Notes under the pieces: model-generated
Told to the model about the DNA's origin: nothing
What the model saw: the letters and a program-made list of their open reading frames with translations, nothing else
The model's database searches: none
From: an uncultured Verrucomicrobia subdivision 3 bacterium
GTDB lineage: Bacteria; Verrucomicrobiota; Verrucomicrobiia; Limisphaerales; UBA11358
Direction of reading: 5' to 3'
Length of the DNA: 44,084 nt
Assembly (NCBI GenBank): GCA_903858275.1
Contig: CAIOIC010000095.1
Coordinates: forward strand, 1 to 44,084
In this document: one piece after another, positions 1 through 9,188 of the stretch
Position numbering within the stretch: position 1 is the first letter of the stretch
How the letters are laid out: the number at the start of each line of letters is the position of its first letter
Position numbers and translations under genes: made by a program

Positions 1-6
1 AAGAAC

Positions 7-82
7 TGGTGGGTTGGCGGGGACTCGAACCCCGGACCAATGCCTTAAAAGGGCACTGCTCTACCAACTGAGCTACCAACCC
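7..82 (-). tRNA. tRNA-Lys (anticodon TTT)
   Basis: Read on the minus strand, this 76-nt segment folds as a full cloverleaf. The acceptor stem pairs GGGTTGG with CCAACCC, the discriminator is A, and the CCA end is encoded in the DNA (positions 9-7). The D arm carries the usual AGCTCAGTTGGTAGAGC and the T arm carries GGTTCGAGTCCC. The anticodon loop reads CTTTTAA, which puts TTT at positions 49-47, a lysine anticodon. No other RNA gene is adjacent, and the next gene starts about 170 bases away on the opposite strand. Confidence 0.96.
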
Positions 83-253
83 AACAGGGCGTAGGAAAAT
101 ATATTTTCCCCGTCAGAACGCAAGGTTTTATTGGGTCGTTCCGACGTAATCTTCAGCATTATCAAAAGCCGCCCAGCGAGTTTTGACAATCCCTTGCAGA
201 ATGTCCCATCAATTCCACTGGCAGAAGCTGCGGCGGCCGTTTAACCTGCGCCC

Positions 254-1372
254 ATGCGGTTGCACGACCGATACCTTTTCCGCGAATTGCTCACGCCGCT
301 GGCTTATTGCCTGGGCGGGTTTCTGGTTTTCTGGATCTCCTTTTTTTTCTTCACCGAGCTGGAACATCTGCGCGAAGCCAATCTCCACCTGCTGGACACA
401 CTCGAATATGCCGCGGCCAAGCTGCCGGAATTTTTGGTGCTGGTGCTGCCCATCGCGCTGCTGCTGGCGCTGCTTTATGCCCTCACGCACCATGCGAAAT
501 ACCACGAGCTCACCGCCCTCCGCGCCGCCGGGGTCAGCTTGTGGCGATTGTGCGCGCCCTATTTTGTCGTCGGCTTGATCGCGGGCGTCATTCATTTCGC
601 GCTGAACGAAATCGCGGTTCCGCGCGGCGCCAAATGGTCGGCGGAAATCCTCGGCCGCAACGGAAAAAAACCGGAGAGCGACCGCCAAACCAAGTTCACC
701 AAAACCGGCTTCCGCAATGTTCCCGCCCGGCGCATCTGGCAGATCGGGGAATACGACGCGGCGACCGCCACCATGCTCGACCCCAACGTGACCTGGACCC
801 TGCCCGACGGTTCCTGGCGCTCCCTGCAAGCCGCCCGCGCCAGCTACGCCAACGGCGTCTGGATTTTTTCCAACGCCAAAATGTTCGCGCAATCCGGCTC
901 GCGGGGCAGCCTGATTCCATTGTTTTCGACGAATTCCGTCGCCATGCCGGAATTTAATGAAACTCCCCAAAGGATTTTACGCGCCTTCAAATTCACCGAC
1001 ATGCAAGCCCTCCGCAGCTCGCGGAATGCGAACATCCCGCTGGCTGATATATGCGACTACCTGCGTGACAACCCCGACTTGGCGCGCGACGAGGCGGCGG
1101 TGCTGCTCACAAAATTCCATGGCCGGCTGGCCGCACCGTGGACGTGCCTCGTCGTGGTGCTCATGGCGATCCCGTTTGGCGCGGCGTCCGGGCGCCGGAA
1201 TTTATTTTTCGGCGTGGCGGGCAGCATTTTCATCTGCTTCGCCTTTTTTGTGGTGCAACAAATCGGCCTCGCCTTCGGCATCAACGGGCAATTGCCCGGC
1301 TGGCTGGCGGCGTGGCTGCCAAACATCATTTTTGCCGCGGCCGGCATTGTGATGACCGCCAGGGTGAGATGA
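254..1372 (+). CDS. LptF/LptG-family lipopolysaccharide export permease
   Basis: This 372-residue integral membrane protein belongs to the YjgP/YjgQ (LptF/LptG) family, the transmembrane part of the ABC machine that lifts lipopolysaccharide out of the inner membrane towards LptC/LptA. Three hydrophobic segments lie near residues 16-36, 58-79 and 100-120. A periplasmic beta-rich region of about 160 residues follows, then three more segments near 293-313, 316-338 and 350-370, which is the standard 3+3 layout. The family-typical stretch around 'ELTALRAAGVSLWRL' (residues 83-97) is the coupling region after TM2. Length is normal. Only one permease is present although LptF and LptG work as a pair, so the partner and the LptB ATPase must be elsewhere. 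I cannot say whether this is LptF or LptG. Confidence 0.9.
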   Translation: MRLHDRYLFRELLTPLAYCLGGFLVFWISFFFFTELEHLREANLHLLDTLEYAAAKLPEFLVLVLPIALLLALLYALTHHAKYHELTALRAAGVSLWRLCAPYFVVGLIAGVIHFALNEIAVPRGAKWSAEILGRNGKKPESDRQTKFTKTGFRNVPARRIWQIGEYDAATATMLDPNVTWTLPDGSWRSLQAARASYANGVWIFSNAKMFAQSGSRGSLIPLFSTNSVAMPEFNETPQRILRAFKFTDMQALRSSRNANIPLADICDYLRDNPDLARDEAAVLLTKFHGRLAAPWTCLVVVLMAIPFGAASGRRNLFFGVAGSIFICFAFFVVQQIGLAFGINGQLPGWLAAWLPNIIFAAAGIVMTARVR

Positions 1373-1451
1373 GTTTTGCGTTGTTAATATTTGGTTGAAA
1401 CTTGGGAACACTGTCCTTGCACAAAATATTCAAACTGGAAAAGACATTTCG

Positions 1452-3161
1452 GTGAGCAACGAATTACACAAAGCCAACCTGCCGCCGGAGCGGCTGAGCC
1501 TGCTGTATCAGGTCAGCAACGTCATCCACTCCACGCTGGATTCGCAGGAAGCGCTCCAACTCATCGTCGGCGAGGCCGTCCACATGATGCACGCCTCGTC
1601 CGGCTCACTGGTGCTCATCAATCCCACGACGAACTTTCTGGAAATCCACGCGGCGCAAAATCTTTCCTCGTTAGCCCGGAAAATAAAACTGCGGGTCGGC
1701 GAAGGCATCACCGGCTGGGTCGCGCAGCACGGCAAGCCCGCCCGCGTCGGCGACGTGACGCAGGACAAGCGCTATGTGAGCATCCGCCGCGACGTCCGCT
1801 CCGAACTCGCCGTGCCGCTCGAAGTGCAAGGGGAAGTTCGCGGCGTCATCAATGTGGATTCCGACCGCGCGGACGCCTTTTCAGCGGAAGACCAAGCGCT
1901 GTTGCAGGAGCTGGCGACCCAAGCGGCAAAGGTCATCCACAACACCTGGCTCTACGAACAATTGCGGCTGAAGGCGATGCTGTTTGAATCGCTTGCCAGC
2001 GTGAGCCGCACGATCAATTCCACCTTGAATCTGGACGAGGCTTTGCGCGTCATCACCAAGGAAGCCTGCGAGCTGATGCGGGCGCGGATGTGTTCGCTGA
2101 TGCTGCTGGATGAGGCGGGGGAATGGCTGGATCTGCGCGCCAGCCACGGCGCCGGCGACGCCTATATCCACAAGCCCCGCCTAAGCGCCGAGGAAAGTCT
2201 GGTCGGCGTGGTCGTGCGGCGGAAAAAACCGTTGCAGGTCGCCAACGTGCAGACCGACACGCGGTATCAAAACGTGGAGCTTGCCCGGCGCGAAGGGCTG
2301 GTTTCACTCCTAAGCGTGCCGCTGATTTTCGCCGGGCAATCCATCGGCGCGCTGAGCGTTTACACGGCGCGACCCTACAGTTTTTCCAACGAAGAAATCA
2401 AAATCCTATCCGCCCTGGCGGAATTATCCGCCATCGCGATTGAAAAAGCCCGGCTTTACGAACGCGTGGTGGATGTGGAGGAGCAACTGCGGCAAAATGA
2501 AAAGCTTTCCGTGCTCGGCCTGCTCGCGGCGGAGGTGGCGCATGAAATCCGGAATCCGCTCACGGTGATGAAGCTGCTGTATCATTCGCTGAACCTTAAA
2601 TTCGAGGCCAAGGATCCGCGCGCCAAAGACGCGCAAATCATTGAATCCAAGATCGAGCATTTGAATAAAATCGTGGAACAGATCCTGGATTTTGCCCGGA
2701 CCACGGAGCCCAAGCTGGCCCCGGTAAATCTGAATGATTTGATCAACGAATTGAGCCTGCTGGTGCGGCACAAGCTCGCCAATCAAGGCATCAAGCTGGT
2801 GTGCCATTTGCAGCCGGATCTGCCGCTGATGGAAGGAGATGCGCCGCAATTGGAACAGGCGTTTCTGAATTTGATATTGAACGCGGCCGAAGCCATGCCC
2901 ACCGGCGGCTCACTCACCATCCAAACCGCTTCCCGCCGCTCCGCCCAAGTGACGGTAGCCTTCAAAGACACCGGCGGCGGCATGAGCGCAGAGCAGCAGC
3001 AGCGCGCGTTCAAGACGGTGCTGGCCACGACCAAAGCCAAAGGCACGGGCCTCGGGCTCGCCATCGTGGGCCGCATCATTGAGACCCATCGCGGACAAAT
3101 CAAGATCATCTCCCGGCCGGGTCAGGGGACGACCCTGCGCATCAGCCTGCCGATCAAATAA
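1452..3161 (+). CDS. Cytoplasmic GAF-GAF sensor histidine kinase (orphan)
   Basis: This is a histidine kinase of about 569 residues with no membrane segment. It has two tandem GAF sensor domains (about residues 30-165 and 185-335), a dimerisation/phospho-acceptor helix with the H-box AHEIRNPL (His364), and a HATPase domain. The HATPase shows an N-box NLILNAAEAMP near 472, a G1 box DTGGGMS near 506 and a G2 box GTGLGLAI near 531. The kinase core resembles the NtrB/AtoS type. The GTG at 1452 gives a natural N-terminus (MSNELHKANLPPERL). An in-frame TTG at 1395 would add 19 residues that look non-native. No response regulator lies nearby, so the partner is unknown. The gene starts 80 bases after the Lpt permease and may share its transcript. 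The GAF ligand cannot be read from the sequence. Confidence 0.92.
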   Translation: MSNELHKANLPPERLSLLYQVSNVIHSTLDSQEALQLIVGEAVHMMHASSGSLVLINPTTNFLEIHAAQNLSSLARKIKLRVGEGITGWVAQHGKPARVGDVTQDKRYVSIRRDVRSELAVPLEVQGEVRGVINVDSDRADAFSAEDQALLQELATQAAKVIHNTWLYEQLRLKAMLFESLASVSRTINSTLNLDEALRVITKEACELMRARMCSLMLLDEAGEWLDLRASHGAGDAYIHKPRLSAEESLVGVVVRRKKPLQVANVQTDTRYQNVELARREGLVSLLSVPLIFAGQSIGALSVYTARPYSFSNEEIKILSALAELSAIAIEKARLYERVVDVEEQLRQNEKLSVLGLLAAEVAHEIRNPLTVMKLLYHSLNLKFEAKDPRAKDAQIIESKIEHLNKIVEQILDFARTTEPKLAPVNLNDLINELSLLVRHKLANQGIKLVCHLQPDLPLMEGDAPQLEQAFLNLILNAAEAMPTGGSLTIQTASRRSAQVTVAFKDTGGGMSAEQQQRAFKTVLATTKAKGTGLGLAIVGRIIETHRGQIKIISRPGQGTTLRISLPIK

Positions 3162-3260
3162 GCCGGTTGAGCTGGTGGCTTTCGTTTAACGGGCCGGGCG
3201 GCGGGAATTTTTCTTGCCGCGCTTCCGGCAAAATCATTCAATCGCTGCCGGACAAATTTT

Positions 3261-4859
3261 ATGAACCTGACAAAATCACAATGGTGGGAGCGGTTTCAAA
3301 AATATTACACCGAATTTCCCGAGCTCGGCCTGGCGATGGATTTGAGCCGGATGAATGTGGACGACGCGTTTTTTGCAACCATGGAGCCGAAAATCCAAAA
3401 AGCCTTCGCCGACATGGACGCGCTCGAGGCCGGGGCAATCGCCAATCCTGATGAAAAGCGCATGGTGGGGCATTACTGGCTGCGCAACGCCGCGCTGGCT
3501 CCGACGCCGGATATTCGCCGGGAAATCGAAGAAACTCTGAATAAGATCAAGGATTTCACCGCCAAGGTTCAGGTGGGAAAAATCGCCGGGGCCGGCGGCG
3601 CTTTTAAAAACTTTCTGCTGATTGGCATCGGCGGTTCTGCCCTGGGGCCACAGTTTGTAGCCAATGCGCTGGGCCACCCGAACAGGGATAAACTCAAGCC
3701 TTTCTTTTTTGATAACACGGATCCGGACGGCATGGAACGGGTATTGGCAACCATCGGTGCGGATCAACTGAACCGGACGCTTTGCATCGTCATTTCCAAG
3801 TCCGGCGGCACCAAGGAGACACGGAATGGCATGCTGGTGGCCGAGGCAGCTTACGAAAAATCAGGGTTAAACTTTGGTCAGCATGCGGTTGCCGTCACCA
3901 TGTTTGGCAGCGAGCTGGACAAATATATTCGCGCCAACAAATGGATTGAGCGGTTTCCCATGTGGGATTGGGTAGGCGGCCGGACCAGCGAACTATCCGC
4001 CGTGGGTCTCCTGCCCGCTGCGTTGCAGGGTATTAATATTGACGATTTTCTTGAAGGTGGACGGGCGGCGGATATTAATACGCGCAATAAAACCGTTAAA
4101 GGGAATGTTGCTGCGCAGCTAGCATTGGCCTGGTTTGCCTCCGGTAACGGTAGAGGCTCAAAAAACATGGTCGTTTTGCCCTATAAAGACCGCCTGGAGC
4201 TATTTTCAAAATACCTGCAACAGCTGGTCATGGAATCTTTGGGCAAGGAGCTGGACTTGAACAACCAACTGGTGAATCAAGGCCTTTGCGTTCTTGGCAA
4301 TAAGGGATCAACCGACCAACATTCTTATATTCAACAGCTTCGCGATGGTTTGAATGATTTTTTTGCAACCTTTATCGAGGTGCTCAAGGATCAATCTGGA
4401 AATCCTGTATTCACAGAGTCAGATGCGACTTCGGGAGACTTCCTTGAAGGATTTTTTCTAGGAACCAGGTCTGCTTTGGCAGAAAACGGCAGGGAATCAA
4501 TCACCATTACCGTTAGCGATGTCAATCCTAAGACGGTTGGGATGTTGATTGCAATTTTTGAACGCGCGGTTGGTTTTTATGCGAGCCTTGTCAATATCAA
4601 TGCCTATCACCAACCCGGCGTGGAGGCCGGCAAAAAAGCAGCTGGAACTGTTCTGGACATTCAACGCCAAATCCTAACCCTGTTCAAAACGCAATTGAAT
4701 CACAATTTTACCATTTCAGAGATCGCACACTCAATTGGTCGCGAATGTGAAATTGAAACCATATTTAAAATTTGCGAGCACCTCGCCGCCAATCCCTGCC
4801 ACAAGGTGCAAAAAACAAGTTCAGCGAACCCATTTACTGCGTGCTATCGGATAAGTTGA
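3261..4859 (+). CDS. pgi: Glucose-6-phosphate isomerase
   Basis: This 532-residue protein interconverts glucose 6-phosphate and fructose 6-phosphate in glycolysis and gluconeogenesis. The phosphate-binding motif GIGGSALGP is near residues 121-129 and SKSGGTKET near 179-187. The Pgi signature [12 protein letters not shown] ends in the catalytic lysine, about Lys458. About 70 residues follow the signature and include a helix-turn-helix-looking stretch ([21 protein letters not shown]). From memory, cyanobacterial-type Pgi proteins have the same kind of tail, so it is probably a family trait. The gene is GC-rich at its start and visibly AT-richer after about 4,030, continuing into mnmG 13 bases downstream. 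The ATG at 3261 has no strong ribosome-binding site. Confidence 0.96.
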   Translation: MNLTKSQWWERFQKYYTEFPELGLAMDLSRMNVDDAFFATMEPKIQKAFADMDALEAGAIANPDEKRMVGHYWLRNAALAPTPDIRREIEETLNKIKDFTAKVQVGKIAGAGGAFKNFLLIGIGGSALGPQFVANALGHPNRDKLKPFFFDNTDPDGMERVLATIGADQLNRTLCIVISKSGGTKETRNGMLVAEAAYEKSGLNFGQHAVAVTMFGSELDKYIRANKWIERFPMWDWVGGRTSELSAVGLLPAALQGINIDDFLEGGRAADINTRNKTVKGNVAAQLALAWFASGNGRGSKNMVVLPYKDRLELFSKYLQQLVMESLGKELDLNNQLVNQGLCVLGNKGSTDQHSYIQQLRDGLNDFFATFIEVLKDQSGNPVFTESDATSGDFLEGFFLGTRSALAENGRESITITVSDVNPKTVGMLIAIFERAVGFYASLVNINAYHQPGVEAGKKAAGTVLDIQRQILTLFKTQLNHNFTISEIAHSIGRECEIETIFKICEHLAANPCHKVQKTSSANPFTACYRIS

Positions 4860-4872
4860 TCTAGCACTCCAA

Positions 4873-6840
4873 ATGTTCGCATATGCAAAACAGTATGACG
4901 TAATTGTCATTGGTGCCGGCCATGCCGGGGTGGAGGCATCTTTAGCTGCCGCCAGGATGGGTTGCAAGACATTACTATTGACAATCAACGCAGACGCCAT
5001 TGGTCAAATGTCATGCAATCCAGCTATCGGTGGATTAGCAAAAGGTCATTTGGTTCGCGAAATTGATGCCCTAGGCGGTGAAATGGGCATTGCCACGGAC
5101 ATGACGGCCCTCCAGTTCAGGATGCTGAATACCAAAAGGGGGCCATCGGTTTGGGCGCCGCGTGCACAATGCGATAAGAAGGCTTATCAATTCCGGCTTA
5201 AATGGGTTTGCGAATCGGAGCCAAATCTGGATGTGAAACAAGGGCAGGTGGCAAGCATACTTCACAAAGATGGGGTTGCGCTTGGCGTTCAGACAACCTT
5301 AGATGTTCAGTATCTAGGAAAAACAGTCGTCATTACCACAGGCACCTTTCTTCGGGGGTTGATGCACATTGGTTCGAACCAACAATCCGGCGGCAGGTCG
5401 GGCGATGCAGCCGCGATGGGTCTATCGAATTCTTTAAAAGAGCTCGGGTTGGAACTGGGTCGTTTAAAAACCGGAACCCCTCCAAGATTACTTCGAAAAT
5501 CAATTGATTTCTCAAAAACAGAGACCCAACAGGGTGATGAACCCATTTCATATTTCTCGTTTTGGAAGGATGATTTGTTCCACATGGAACAATTGCACGT
5601 CCCAGCCCCAGTCATAAGCCATTCCTGCGGCAAATATCCACCTGGATCCATTTTTGATCGAATTAACGGTCAACTGCCTTGCCACATCACCTACACGACA
5701 AAACAAACCGCTGATATCATCCTGGAAAATCTTCACAAATCTCCGATGTATTCCGGCCAGATTGAAGGAGTTGGACCACGTTATTGCCCTTCAATCGAAG
5801 ATAAAATTGTAAAATTTGCCGACAAAGAACGTCACCAGATTTTTCTGGAGCCGGAAGGCATTGGAACGGATGAGTTTTACGTCAATGGCTTCTCGACAAG
5901 TTTGCCATTTGAAGTCCAGGTAGAATTGGTACGGACAATTATTGGATGTGAAAATGCTGAAATTCTTCGGCCGGCCTATGCGGTTGAATATGACTTTGTT
6001 TTTCCCACCCAGCTTTTTACAACATTAGAAACCAAGGCTTGTGCCAATCTGTTTTTAGGCGGGCAAATCAATGGAACTTCCGGTTATGAGGAGGCGGCAG
6101 CACAAGGCCTCATGGCTGGAATCAATGCGGCTCGGAAATCAAAAGGTCTCGATCTCATTATCCTTGGACGCAATCAAGCCTACATAGGAGTTCTCATTGA
6201 TGATCTGGTGACGAAGGGCACTTCCGAACCCTATCGGATGTTCACTTCCCGAGCTGAATATCGCCTGCTCCTACGACAAGACAACGCCGATTTGCGCTTG
6301 TGTCAGATCGGCAAAGATGCCGGATTGCTGCCAAATCGGAAATACGACATTTTCACAGCCAAAAAATCGGCCGTTGAAATAGAGATAAGTCGTTTATCTA
6401 AAACGTATTACAATAGTGTTTTACTGTCTAAAATTCTATCCAGACCCGAGATGAATTATCATTCATTGCCAAATCGGGCAGTGGGATTGTCTGACGATGC
6501 CATTCAACAAATCGAGATTGCTGTCAAATATGCCGGGTATGTTGAAAGGCAGGAAACCGAAGTTGCCCGAAATAAAAATCTCGAAGACAAAAAAATTCCT
6601 TTGACCTTCGACTATTCAACCGTTCCCAGCCTGCGCCTGGAAGCGCGGCAAAAGTTCGCAAAAATACGCCCGGCAACCGTCGGTCAGGCCGCGCGCATCT
6701 CGGGAGTTTCGCCGGCTGATATCAGCATTTTGCTCGTCTGGTTAAAGCGGGCGGGGGATACAAAATTGAAAAGTGAGACCGCCATAGGGAATTGCGGTGA
6801 TTGCGGCTCACAGGCGGAACCGGACGAATTACCTTCTTAA
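4873..6840 (+). CDS. mnmG: tRNA uridine-5-carboxymethylaminomethyl(34) synthesis enzyme MnmG (GidA)
   Basis: MnmG is an FAD protein which, with the GTPase MnmE, installs the carboxymethylaminomethyl group on wobble uridine 34 of certain tRNAs. The N-terminal dinucleotide-binding motif VIGAGHAGVEAS (residues 12-23) and the family block INADAIGQMSCNPAIGG (residues 38-54) are intact. The C-terminal MnmE-binding helical domain with RLEARQKFAKIRPATVGQA is also present. The protein has 655 residues, slightly longer than usual because of a polar tail after the last conserved helix (about 25 residues, two cysteines close together). It follows pgi after 13 bases and probably shares its transcript. Most of the gene is clearly AT-richer than its surroundings (18 of 60 bases are G or C at 6361-6420), returning to high GC after about 6,620. 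Confidence 0.97.
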   Translation: MFAYAKQYDVIVIGAGHAGVEASLAAARMGCKTLLLTINADAIGQMSCNPAIGGLAKGHLVREIDALGGEMGIATDMTALQFRMLNTKRGPSVWAPRAQCDKKAYQFRLKWVCESEPNLDVKQGQVASILHKDGVALGVQTTLDVQYLGKTVVITTGTFLRGLMHIGSNQQSGGRSGDAAAMGLSNSLKELGLELGRLKTGTPPRLLRKSIDFSKTETQQGDEPISYFSFWKDDLFHMEQLHVPAPVISHSCGKYPPGSIFDRINGQLPCHITYTTKQTADIILENLHKSPMYSGQIEGVGPRYCPSIEDKIVKFADKERHQIFLEPEGIGTDEFYVNGFSTSLPFEVQVELVRTIIGCENAEILRPAYAVEYDFVFPTQLFTTLETKACANLFLGGQINGTSGYEEAAAQGLMAGINAARKSKGLDLIILGRNQAYIGVLIDDLVTKGTSEPYRMFTSRAEYRLLLRQDNADLRLCQIGKDAGLLPNRKYDIFTAKKSAVEIEISRLSKTYYNSVLLSKILSRPEMNYHSLPNRAVGLSDDAIQQIEIAVKYAGYVERQETEVARNKNLEDKKIPLTFDYSTVPSLRLEARQKFAKIRPATVGQAARISGVSPADISILLVWLKRAGDTKLKSETAIGNCGDCGSQAEPDELPS

Positions 6841-7204
6841 TCCTGAACTCCGAAATCGAAACGCAATCCAACCGGGAATACCCGGGTATCACCCCGCGCC
6901 CCCAAAGCGGTGCTGAAACGCGCGCAGTCCAAACGCTGATGCGAGGTTTGGTGCTTCCCGGCCAACACGAAGCCTTGGGACGACGGCGTTTGAGCGCCGC
7001 ATTTTCAGCCCACTTCGGAAATCGGTTTTAAACCGCCAAGACGCCAAGACCAAGAGCAAAGCAGAAAGTTGAAATCGGGAAAACGGCCGGCGGAAGACCA
7101 ATTGTTGTAAGTGGTTGATAGAGCATCCAAAACTGGACCGTTTCTTGACCGTGGAGAGGCATATTTTCAAGGGTCACTTTCTGGAGGCTGGAGGCCCTGT
7201 GGCA

Positions 7205-7275
7205 CTTTTTGTCACCTTTTGTCCCTTTTTGTCACCCTGTTTTGAAAAGCGGCTTTTTTGCACAAAGGTGACAAA
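7205..7275. repeat. GTCACC direct and inverted repeats
   Basis: The 12-mer CTTTTTGTCACC occurs twice in direct orientation (7205-7216 and 7225-7236), separated by the partial copy TTTTGTCC. The 12-mer TTTGTCACCTTT (7208-7219) also has a perfect inverted partner AAAGGTGACAAA at 7264-7275, leaving a 44-nt spacer. A transcript could form a hairpin here, but there is no run of T placed to make it a classical terminator. Function is unknown. Confidence 0.6.
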
Positions 7276-7581
7276 GGCAAATCGGAATGCGGAAGCTGAT
7301 AAAAAAAAATTAAATAAGGAAGCCAGGAAACCAGGAATCGTTTCATGCTGAGACCGGACCTGCGGGGAAATAATTTTAAACCGTGAAATAGACGAAATAC
7401 GCGAAAAAAACCTGATTTCAAAGAGCTGAAGAGAGATTCCATCCGGGAACGAGCGCACCAGACCGCACTAAACCGCACCGTAAAATTAAATTTTGAAGGT
7501 GGCCGGGTTGCCGGGCGAAGGGGCAAGCTCCACCCGGGCAACCCGGAACGAAATCTAGGCAAAAGCCGTGCGCAGCGCGGG

Positions 7582-7651
7582 GCAGCGTCCAACCGGTGGC
7601 CGGAATTCACCGGTTGGCCACGCTGCAATCGAGCCACAGGCTCGACACTAC
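7582..7651 (-). repeat. Palindromic intergenic element, copy 1
   Basis: Two hairpins lie in tandem. The first is a long stem: GCAGCGT then CCAACCGGTG (7582-7598), a 9-nt loop, then CACCGGTTGG, a CC bulge and ACGCTGC (7608-7626). The second is TCGAGCC-ACA-GGCTCGA (7629-7645) followed by CACTAC. Read on the minus strand, the element begins GTAGTG and then gives a stem closed by a TGT loop. The same design recurs at 9952 and 36821 with different stem sequences, so this is one member of a dispersed family. Confidence 0.75.
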
Positions 7652-7804
7652 ATCTTTTGCTGAGATTTCAGAAGGGGCGGCGCGACAAAATCCAGATGTC
7701 AAAGAACGGCCACACACGCCGCACGGAAAAACGCACCAACACCGGCAAGGCAGTGTCAGCGACACCATCGTCCGGCGGCAGGCCCAAGCCGGGGCCGGCT
7801 GAAC

Positions 7805-7834
7805 TATGTGTATTATTACACTACAATACACATA
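7805..7834. promoter_or_regulatory. Perfect 10-bp inverted repeat, operator-like
   Basis: TATGTGTATT (7805-7814) is exactly mirrored by AATACACATA (7825-7834) around a 10-nt spacer. The arms are AT-rich inside GC-rich flanks, and no T-run follows on either strand, so a protein-binding site seems likelier than a terminator. The right arm overlaps the ATG (7834) of a 15-codon plus-strand frame ending at 7881, for which I have no evidence of translation. The MFS gene ends 73 bases away on the other strand. Confidence 0.4.
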
Positions 7835-7907
7835 TGTCCAGCGAAATTATCATGATTCCAAACTCCGCTGCAAAAAGGTGACAGGGGATAGAACTTCGAA
7901 ATCCGGG

Positions 7908-9137
7908 TTAATCCTTCACCTTCGGCAACATCCATGCGGCAGCGGCGGCGGGCAGAAACAGAAAGCCGGCATAGAACAACGCCGCGCGATGGTCGCCCAC
8001 CTTCGAAAACAGGCCAAAGAAAACCGTGCCGAACGCCGCCGCGATGCGCCCGATGTTGTAGCAAAAACCCGCGCCCGTGGTCCGGAGGAGCGTGGGAAAC
8101 AGCGGCGGCAGATACATCGTGAACAGGCCGAACGCGCCCTGGCAAAAGCCGATCAGCGGAAACCACCACATCAGCGCCGTATGATCCATGGCCGTGAAAT
8201 ACGCGCCGCACAGCGCCACGAAATACACGAGAAACGCCCAGCCGATCGTAGCGCGATAACCGATAAACCGCGCCACGCCGCCCGAGAAAAAATTCCCGGC
8301 GATGGATGAGCCGATGACCAGATACATCGCCGTGCTCGCGAGTTTGTTCTTGGCTTCCGCACTCATCGCCAGCACCTCCGGCAGATTCCGCAGATGTTGC
8401 TGATGCCAAAACATGAATGCCCAGTGCGCCGTGAGCGAAATGCCACATACGATCATCACCCAGATGGTGATGCGCCGCGTTTCGCCGCGAAAGAGTTCAG
8501 CGAGACCCGGCTGCTGATTCTGCGCCTGCGCTCTGGCCGCGTGCCATTCCTCCGGTTCCGGCACCGCGCGGCGGATCCAGAACACCAGCAACGCCGGCAG
8601 CACGCCCACGAGGAACAGATATTTCGGCGGCGCGCCGGCCATCAGGAAATTGGCGAGGCCCGCGAGCAAAATACCGACGTTCACGCCGCTTTGCAAAATC
8701 GCCGCCAGCCACGGACGCCATGGCTTCGGCCAGGTCTCGGAAATGAGCGACGCACCCACCGCCCATTCGCCGCCGATGCCCAGCGCCGCGAGGAAACGAA
8801 AAATCATCAATTGCCACCACGTTTCCGCAAAGAACGACAAGCCCGTAAACGCCGCATACGTCAGCACCGTAAGGCTCAAGGCGCGCGCGCGCCCAAACCG
8901 GTCGCCGATGAAGCCGAAGAACCCGCCGCCCAGCGCCCAGCCGAGCAGAAACGCGCCCTGGATGATGGACGCGTATTTGCCCACCGCCGGATCCGTCGTC
9001 GCGAGGCCGCCGAGGAGCAGCGCCACGAACGGCGCGGCCACCAGCGTGTAGAGGTGCATGTCCAGCCCGTCGAACATCCAGCCCAGCCAGGCGGCGAGGC
9101 CGGACTTGAGTTGCGGCCGGGTGAGACGATGGTTCAT
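7908..9137 (-). CDS. MFS transporter (metabolite:H+ symporter type)
   Basis: This 409-residue protein has about twelve hydrophobic segments typical of the major facilitator superfamily. Motif A appears after TM2 as GDRFGRARAL, and the region GIGGEWAVGASL in TM4-5 is typical of the aromatic-acid and sialate/carboxylate:H+ symporters (AAHS/MHS-like). 'WMFDGLDMHLY' in TM1 also matches that group, where acidic residues in TM1 take part in proton coupling. The substrate cannot be told. It lies 51 bases downstream of the unknown membrane-protein gene on the same strand, so the two could be co-transcribed. The start at 9137 gives the normal short cytoplasmic N-terminus. Confidence 0.9.
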   Translation of the reverse strand: MNHRLTRPQLKSGLAAWLGWMFDGLDMHLYTLVAAPFVALLLGGLATTDPAVGKYASIIQGAFLLGWALGGGFFGFIGDRFGRARALSLTVLTYAAFTGLSFFAETWWQLMIFRFLAALGIGGEWAVGASLISETWPKPWRPWLAAILQSGVNVGILLAGLANFLMAGAPPKYLFLVGVLPALLVFWIRRAVPEPEEWHAARAQAQNQQPGLAELFRGETRRITIWVMIVCGISLTAHWAFMFWHQQHLRNLPEVLAMSAEAKNKLASTAMYLVIGSSIAGNFFSGGVARFIGYRATIGWAFLVYFVALCGAYFTAMDHTALMWWFPLIGFCQGAFGLFTMYLPPLFPTLLRTTGAGFCYNIGRIAAAFGTVFFGLFSKVGDHRAALFYAGFLFLPAAAAAWMLPKVKD

Positions 9138-9188
9138 TCGCGGCGTTTTATAGCCGGAGTCGGGCAGAATGGACAGGATTAACCGCGC

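Larger units (their letters stand above)
6841..7907. other. Non-coding kilobase with short repeats and inverted repeats
   Basis: I find no protein gene here. What is visible is a patchwork. There is a perfect 12-bp palindrome ATACCCGGGTAT at 6878-6889, a hairpin CGGCG/CGCCG at 6984-6999 and the palindrome CGGTTT-T-AAACCG at 7023-7035. A tandem CGCCAAGA (7034-7041 and 7042-7049) and a 9-nt near-tandem GAAATAGAC/GAAATACGC (7385-7402) follow. The GTCACC repeats, the palindromic element at 7582-7651 and the inverted repeat at 7805-7834 are listed separately. The longest open frame, on the minus strand at 7212-7637, has low-complexity composition and no recognisable motif, so I treat it as chance. 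The region lies between the 3' ends of mnmG and the MFS gene. Confidence 0.6.

Noticed and set aside
182..210. TTGACA upstream of the Lpt permease as a promoter
   Set aside because: No acceptable -10 box occurs at 15-19 bases from it, so I do not call it.
7034..7402. Tandem CGCCAAGA and GAAATACGC units as a minisatellite or origin iterons
   Set aside because: Each unit is repeated only about twice, too few to support either role.
7212..7637. 141-codon minus-strand open frame in the non-coding kilobase
   Set aside because: Composition is irregular, it runs through the repeats and the hairpin at 7589-7617, and no motif or ribosome-binding site is seen.
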